9,030 bases of DNA from the NCBI GenBank assembly GCA_021736565.1, contig JAIPFO010000131.1:1-9030 (forward strand), written 5' to 3'. Shown here piece after piece: positions 4,840 to 9,030 of the stretch. This DNA is from Phycisphaerae bacterium. GTDB taxonomy: Bacteria > Planctomycetota > Phycisphaerae > Sedimentisphaerales > SM23-30. Below the pieces are notes generated by a model. That model searched no databases and was not told the DNA's origin. It was given only the letters and a program-made list of their open reading frames with translations. Every line of letters begins with the position of its first letter. Position 1 is the first letter of the stretch. The position numbers and the translations under genes were made by a program.

Positions 4840-7320
4840 TCAGATATCGAGGTTTTTAACTTCGAGAGCATTTTCCTGGATGAAAGCTCGTCGTTTTTCG
4901 ACATTGTCGCCCATGAGGATGGAGAAGAGCCGGTCGGCCTCGGCGGCGTCATCGAGCTTGACTCTGAGCAGGGTACGCGTTTCGGGGTTCATGGTGGTAT
5001 CCCAGAGTTGTTCGGCGTCCATTTCGCCCAGACCTTTGAACCGTTTGATCTCATAGCCTTTATTGCCCAGATCGCGAACCCCCCGGACGATCGCCTGGGG
5101 GTTGGGCATATCGATCTCATTGTTTTCGGCGTCGATCAATGCAAATTTTGTGGGGATATGTTCCCCGGCGATGGTCATTTCCTCACGGAGGAAATAATCG
5201 CTGGCCAGGATGTTATATTCGGCCAGTTGCGGCCTTAATTCATTGAGTCGCTGGACTTCATGCATTTCCATGGCGAGGAAATGGCCGTTTCCATTCTCCA
5301 GTTTTTCCTGTTCTTCGGTCAGCTGGGCACAGCGTTTTGTAAAGTCTTCTAGGTTATGATAGAACTCTTCTTTCTGACCGACGACGATGCGATAGGTCGG
5401 CAGGCCGCAGTTTGTCTCGCCGGTATCCAGGGCCATAAATTCAACCAGTTCAACGCCACGCTTTCGAAGGATAGCGATCTGCTCATCGACATCACTGAGA
5501 ATGGTGAGCAGGCTTGTAAATTCTTCATCTTCGACAACCCGGTTCTCCTGGTCCTTGAGCCGAATGAGCAGTTTGGTGCCTTGAAGCCCCATGGAGGTCA
5601 GATGGTTATTCATTTCAACTTCATTGAGCAGGTAGGTTTTTTTGCCCCGTCGTGATATTTCGAACAGGGGCGGCTGGGCGATATAGATCGCATCATATTG
5701 GATCATTTCTTTCATCTGCCTGAAGAAGAAGGTAAGCAGCAAGGTTCGGATATGGGCGCCGTCGATATCGGCATCCGTCATGATAATGACTTTACCGTAC
5801 CGGCGTTTTTCGAAATTAAATTCTTCGTTCCCGATCCCGGTGCCGAGCGCCGAGATGATAATCCGTATTTCCTCATGACTGAGCATTTTATCAAGCCGGG
5901 CTTTTTCGACATTTAAGATCTTCCCTTTAAGCGGCAGGATCGCCTGGAAGTTTCGATCCCGTCCTTCTTTGGCGGAGCCGCCGGCGGAATCTCCTTCAAC
6001 GAGATAGAGTTCGGTCTTTTCGATTTCTTTACTGGAGCAATCCGAGAGCTTTCCGGGCAGGCCGCCGCCACTGAGTGCGCCTTTCCGTCGGGTCAGCTCG
6101 CGTGCTTTTCGAGCGGCAACGCGGGCCAGGGCGGCCTGGATCCCTTTTTTGACCACTTGCCTGGCCACATCGGGATTTTCTTCTAAAAACTGGCCGAGCA
6201 TTTCGTTGACGGCGGTTTCGACGAAGCTTCCGATCTCAGGATTCATCAGTCGCACTTTGGTCTGTGCTTCAAACTGCGGGTCGGGCAATTTGACCGAGAC
6301 CACCGCGGTGAGTCCTTCTCGCCAATCGTCCCCGGCGGGTGTTTGTTTGGTGCCCTTCATGAGCGGGCTGTTTTTGGCATAGGTGTTCAGGGTTCGGGTC
6401 AGGGCCGAGCGGAACCCGCTGATATGAGTTCCCCCGTCGAGGTTGTGGATGTTATTGGCGAACGCGACGACATTTTCGGTATAGCCGGCGGTGTATTGCA
6501 TTGCGATATCACAGACCAAGTTATTCACCTCATCGGTTTTATTCAGGCGAATGACATCTTTGTGGAGCGGGTCTTTGCTATCGTTAAGATGCATGACAAA
6601 TTCCGACAGTCCATTTTCGTAATGGAATTCTTCTTCTTTTGCGTCCCGTTCATCGGTGAGGACAATTTTCAGTCCGGCGTTCAGAAAGGCCAGCTCCCGC
6701 AGACGATGCTGGAGGACATCGAAGCGAAAAACGGTATCCGGGAAGATAGTCCCATCGGGTTTAAAGGTTGTTTTGGTGCCGTTTTTTTTCGTGGGTCCGA
6801 CCTGTTTCATTTCACTTTTGGTCACCCCGCGTTCGAATTCGATGCGATACTGGTGGCCTTCGCGGCAGACTTCCACTTCCATCCATTCGGAGAGCGCATT
6901 GACAACCGAGACCCCAACGCCGTGGAGGCCGCCGGAGACTTTATAGCTATCGCTGTCGAATTTTCCGCCGGAATGGAGGATGGTATGGACGACTTCAAGG
7001 GCTGATTTTCCGGTGCTTCTTTCGATGTCGACCGGGATTCCCCGGCCGTTGTCTTCGACGGTACAACTGGCATCGGCATTGATCGTGACTTTGATCAGAT
7101 CGCAATAATTGGCCATGGCTTCGTCGATCGAGTTATCGACGACTTCACTGACCAGATGGTGAAGGCCGCGGCTTTGTCGGTCGCCGATGTACATCTCAGG
7201 GCGTTTGCGAACAGCCTCCATCCCTTCAAGTACTGTAATACTCCCGGCCCCGTAATCGCCGCTGCCGGTCAGTTTTTCTTTTTTCGGTTCTTTTTGTTGA
7301 GGAATGTTTTCTTCTGTCAT
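4840..7320 (-). CDS. gyrB: DNA gyrase subunit B
   Basis: GyrB is the ATPase subunit of the A2B2 enzyme that introduces negative supercoils. The 826 residues show, in order: the GHKL ATPase with E59 and N63 (SEVVDNSIDEA), D90 (EDNGRGIP), GGLHGVGVSVVNALS (130-144) and R153, the counterpart of the E. coli coumarin-resistance residue; a transducer with the QTK loop (353-355); a TOPRIM domain with E442 (VEGDSAGGSAK) and D516/D518/D520 (TDADIDGAH); and the tail FKGLGEMDAEQLWDTTM (761-777). Between about 556 and 755 lies a long insertion at the position of the E. coli GyrB insertion, which explains 826 instead of about 640 residues. The ATG at 7320 is bounded by an in-frame TAA twelve bases upstream and has no strong Shine-Dalgarno sequence. 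It is downstream of dciA and directly upstream of queG. GyrA is not in the window. All key residues are present. Confidence 0.98.
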   Translation of the reverse strand: MTEENIPQQKEPKKEKLTGSGDYGAGSITVLEGMEAVRKRPEMYIGDRQSRGLHHLVSEVVDNSIDEAMANYCDLIKVTINADASCTVEDNGRGIPVDIERSTGKSALEVVHTILHSGGKFDSDSYKVSGGLHGVGVSVVNALSEWMEVEVCREGHQYRIEFERGVTKSEMKQVGPTKKNGTKTTFKPDGTIFPDTVFRFDVLQHRLRELAFLNAGLKIVLTDERDAKEEEFHYENGLSEFVMHLNDSKDPLHKDVIRLNKTDEVNNLVCDIAMQYTAGYTENVVAFANNIHNLDGGTHISGFRSALTRTLNTYAKNSPLMKGTKQTPAGDDWREGLTAVVSVKLPDPQFEAQTKVRLMNPEIGSFVETAVNEMLGQFLEENPDVARQVVKKGIQAALARVAARKARELTRRKGALSGGGLPGKLSDCSSKEIEKTELYLVEGDSAGGSAKEGRDRNFQAILPLKGKILNVEKARLDKMLSHEEIRIIISALGTGIGNEEFNFEKRRYGKVIIMTDADIDGAHIRTLLLTFFFRQMKEMIQYDAIYIAQPPLFEISRRGKKTYLLNEVEMNNHLTSMGLQGTKLLIRLKDQENRVVEDEEFTSLLTILSDVDEQIAILRKRGVELVEFMALDTGETNCGLPTYRIVVGQKEEFYHNLEDFTKRCAQLTEEQEKLENGNGHFLAMEMHEVQRLNELRPQLAEYNILASDYFLREEMTIAGEHIPTKFALIDAENNEIDMPNPQAIVRGVRDLGNKGYEIKRFKGLGEMDAEQLWDTTMNPETRTLLRVKLDDAAEADRLFSILMGDNVEKRRAFIQENALEVKNLDI

Positions 7321-7362
7321 TTTTGAATCGTATTATCTTTTAGGTGTTTAGGTCTTTGTCTC

Positions 7363-7390
7363 GCCCGTCAAAATATTTTTTGACCTGGGC
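7363..7390 (-). repeat. hairpin between dciA and gyrB
   Basis: On the plus strand GTCAAAA (7367-7373) and TTTTGAC (7378-7384) form a perfect 7-bp stem over TATT. GCCC (7363-7366) and GGGC (7387-7390) extend it to eleven pairs across a two-base bulge. It fills much of the 89-base dciA-gyrB gap. In the leftward transcript it is not followed by a U-run, so it is not an intrinsic terminator. It may be an RNA processing or stability element, or an operator. Confidence 0.5.
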
Positions 7391-7409
7391 CTCATTTTTC
7401 AGCGTGACG

Positions 7410-7835
7410 TTAGAATTTTGGTATTTTATTTCCTTCGTCATCGATATGGTACCACAGTCCGCGGGCAAGTTTTATCCGGGAAAGTGGGATATTGGGGCAT
7501 TCGGCCCGCATCTGGTCGAGCAGGCCTTCCCGCACCAGCATGTGGAGTTCGGCATAATGGACCGGGCTATCCACCAGGACGCGTAAATTTCCCCGCGTGT
7601 AGTTTTCCAGGCAGCTATGTTCCAAAAGTTCCTGCGGGAGCAATGCCTGCCAGACTTCCGCCAGGGCAGATAATCTTTTTTGTCGCGGGATCACCACCCT
7701 GCGAAAGAATCGGTCCACGGTGATGCCGAGTTTCTGGGCCCGCGGTTTTATTTGTTTATTTTCCCAGATGGTTCTGAGTTGATTTTTATCCCATTGCATT
7801 ATTCTACCCATCCGGGTACTTTTTTCACCGGTCAC
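7410..7835 (-). CDS. dciA: DUF721/DciA-like replicative helicase loader protein
   Basis: This protein of up to 141 residues matches the DUF721 family, to which DciA belongs, the ancestral loader and operator of the DnaB helicase in bacteria lacking DnaC/DnaI. The recognisable core is the second half: a strand-helix pattern LRVLVDSPVHYAELHMLVREGLLDQM (84-109, read in parts) and IPLSRIKLARG (116-126), the KH-like fold of DciA. The N-terminal half is basic (RFFRRVVIPRQKR), consistent with DNA or helicase contact. Position between dnaN and gyrB fits a replication role. The start is uncertain: GTG at 7835, ATG at 7811 and ATG at 7799 are in frame, and none has a strong ribosome-binding site; I give the longest form. 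The gap to dnaN is only 23 bases in this form. The family call is good, the name DciA is inferred. Confidence 0.75.
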   Translation of the reverse strand: MTGEKSTRMGRIMQWDKNQLRTIWENKQIKPRAQKLGITVDRFFRRVVIPRQKRLSALAEVWQALLPQELLEHSCLENYTRGNLRVLVDSPVHYAELHMLVREGLLDQMRAECPNIPLSRIKLARGLWYHIDDEGNKIPKF

Positions 7836-7843
7836 TTTTTTAA
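7812..7843. repeat. tandem 16-bp duplication at the dnaN-dciA junction
   Basis: CCGGGTACTTTTTTCA (7812-7827) is directly followed by CCGGTCACTTTTTTAA (7828-7843), 13 of 16 positions identical. A third CCGG followed by nine T lies at 7848-7860. The unit is not a multiple of three, and it spans the uncertain dciA start region. Confidence 0.5.
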
Positions 7844-7858
7844 TCGTCCGGTTTTTTT

Positions 7859-8962
7859 TTATACCGTTACAGGCATTAAGACATAGAGATAATCTTTGCC
7901 CACACGAAGGACACCGGGTTTATTTCCACTGATGAGTTCAAAGGTGACTTCCGACTGGTCAATGGCCCGGAGCACTTCCAGCATATATTGCGGGTTAAAT
8001 CCAATTTTTATATCTTCGTTATCATAATCGATCGACATTTTAACATCGGCGTCCCCCGCTTCAGGGGCACTGGAGTATAAGTGTAAATTATTTTTTGTAA
8101 AGTCGAGTTGAATCCCCTTGGTTTGCTCGTTGGCCAGCAGCGCCACCTGCCGAACACAGCTTTGGAGTTCTTCCAGCGGGATCTTGGCAATTTTATCACA
8201 GTTTGCCGGAATGACATCGGCATATCGCGGGAAACGTCCCTGGACCAGGTTGGCGGAGATCCTGGCCCGGTTTGTCGCCACGATGATCTGGTTCTTGTCG
8301 ATCTGGATCTTCACTTTTTCGTCGGGGTCATTCAGGAGGCGTTCAATGACGGTCAGGGCCTTGACAGGGATGATGGCGGTTTGTTCCTCCATGGGCGGTG
8401 CGGTGATCAGGGAGCCGTCGATCTGGGCGAGGCGTCGTCCGTCCGTCGCAACCATACGGATCTTCTTTTTGGTCTGTTCGAAAAGGACCCCGTTAATGGC
8501 ATACCGGGAATTTTCCCTGGCGGCGGCAAAGGCGGTCATTTTGATCATTCGGCTAAGGATGAGTCCCTGGATTTCCATCGCCTCCAGGGGTTCGGGGACC
8601 TCGGCAACCGGGAAGTCCTCGGGGTCAAAGCCATAGATATTGAAATGGCTATCTTTTCCTGTCACTTTACAGGTGGCCTCTTGCAATTCAATGGTAATTG
8701 TTTCGTCCCGGCTTTCATGAAGAATAGAGGCCATCCGGTCGGCGGGGATCACCAGGCTTCCTTCGCTTTCAATCTGGACCTGATTGACCTGATAATTGAT
8801 AATAATATCATTATCGGTCGCGATGACATGTACCGTCTGGGTTTCCATATCGGCGTGCAGTTTGGCACATCTCAGGATGTCTTTGGGGGTTCTGGCCGGT
8901 ACGATGGATGCGGCAAGCTGAACGGCCTCATGTAATGCGACACGGTTGCACTTAAATTTCAT
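7859..8962 (-). CDS. dnaN: DNA polymerase III beta subunit (sliding clamp)
   Basis: DnaN is the ring-shaped dimer that tethers DNA polymerase III and many repair proteins to DNA. The 367 residues equal the family length (E. coli 366) and carry its three repeated domains. Visible marks are the opening MKFKCNRVALHEAVQLAASI, the IPADRMASILHE segment at the end of domain 1, ENSRYAINGVLFE and ATDGRRLAQIDGS in domain 2, VQGRFPRYADVIP at the domain 2-3 boundary, and the C-terminal YLYVLMPVTV, which lines the partner-binding pocket. I chose ATG at 8962, because it gives the family N-terminus and has GGAGG (8972-8976) nine bases upstream; the in-frame ATG at 9022 would add 20 unrelated residues. It is the first gene of the leftward cluster. 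dnaA is not visible within the remaining 68 bases on the right. Confidence 0.97.
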   Translation of the reverse strand: MKFKCNRVALHEAVQLAASIVPARTPKDILRCAKLHADMETQTVHVIATDNDIIINYQVNQVQIESEGSLVIPADRMASILHESRDETITIELQEATCKVTGKDSHFNIYGFDPEDFPVAEVPEPLEAMEIQGLILSRMIKMTAFAAARENSRYAINGVLFEQTKKKIRMVATDGRRLAQIDGSLITAPPMEEQTAIIPVKALTVIERLLNDPDEKVKIQIDKNQIIVATNRARISANLVQGRFPRYADVIPANCDKIAKIPLEELQSCVRQVALLANEQTKGIQLDFTKNNLHLYSSAPEAGDADVKMSIDYDNEDIKIGFNPQYMLEVLRAIDQSEVTFELISGNKPGVLRVGKDYLYVLMPVTV

Positions 8963-8963
8963 G

Positions 8964-8979
8964 TATGGATTCCTCCATA
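8964..8979 (-). promoter_or_regulatory. hairpin enclosing the dnaN ribosome-binding site
   Basis: In the mRNA, UAUGGA and UCCAUA form six pairs over a GGAA tetraloop of the GNRA class. The Shine-Dalgarno sequence GGAGG (plus positions 8972-8976) lies half in the stem and half in the loop, immediately before the dnaN start. The complementarity is exact; a role in tuning clamp synthesis is inference. Confidence 0.45.
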
Positions 8980-9030
8980 TTTCAAAGCTTGGGTCGATAA
9001 TTCTATCTTTCGCTCTTATCACTACTGAAA

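Noticed and set aside
4024..5238. Long plus-strand ORFs opposite queG and gyrB (4024-4311, 4414-5238)
   Set aside because: They are antisense shadows of well-identified genes; their translations show no domain and are glycine/phenylalanine-rich as expected from the complement.
7828..7860. ACCGG/CCGGT stem followed by nine T as a rightward terminator
   Set aside because: The stem is only five pairs with a loop of about 16 bases, and there is no rightward gene nearby.
8108..8935. 275-codon plus-strand ORF opposite dnaN
   Set aside because: Antisense shadow of dnaN; no recognisable domain.
8963..9022. 20-residue N-terminal extension of DnaN from the ATG at 9022
   Set aside because: The family N-terminus begins at 8962, which has a clear GGAGG at proper spacing.

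Overview
The window looks like chromosomal DNA from a Planctomycetota bacterium, most probably the class Phycisphaerae. The arguments are the minus-strand order dnaN, DUF721/dciA, gyrB with no recF between dnaN and gyrB; an 826-residue GyrB with the long insertion in its C-terminal half; and a LysM protein opening MRTDVKIG followed by one membrane helix and an acidic linker, an arrangement I recall from planctomycete genomes. This placement rests on recognition, not on a search.

Layout, left to right. 1-807 (+): 3' part of a CPA2/Kef-type cation/proton antiporter with its cytoplasmic NAD-binding RCK domain. 808-1123: non-coding, with two hairpins, a candidate sigma-70 promoter and a 19-codon leader ORF. 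1124-1732 (+): membrane-anchored LysM protein. 1817-2626 (+): short GT9-family glycosyltransferase with a very G-rich coding strand, followed by a small repeat block. 2697-2930 (-): orphan DUF2442 protein. 2931-3289: AT-rich regulatory region ending in an Hsp20 gene (3290-3733, +). A strong rho-independent terminator at 3902-3934 lies inside the 3' end of the convergent queG gene.

3913-8962 is a compact leftward cluster, probably one operon: dnaN (sliding clamp), dciA (DUF721, replicative-helicase loader), gyrB (DNA gyrase B) and queG (epoxyqueuosine reductase). dnaA may lie just beyond the right edge, but this cannot be seen.

The most interesting part is the Hsp20 control region. A perfect match to the sigma-54 -24/-12 consensus (TGGCACG-N4-TTGCT, 3147-3162) lies 127 bases before the start codon. 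A 13-bp dyad sits at a distance upstream that would suit an enhancer-binding protein. The predicted 5' leader holds a 20-bp dyad and then a symmetric hairpin whose 3' arm takes in the first part of the Shine-Dalgarno sequence, a possible RNA thermometer. Together these suggest a two-level control circuit for a small heat-shock protein. No complete novel multi-gene system (defence, CRISPR, mobile element) is visible.
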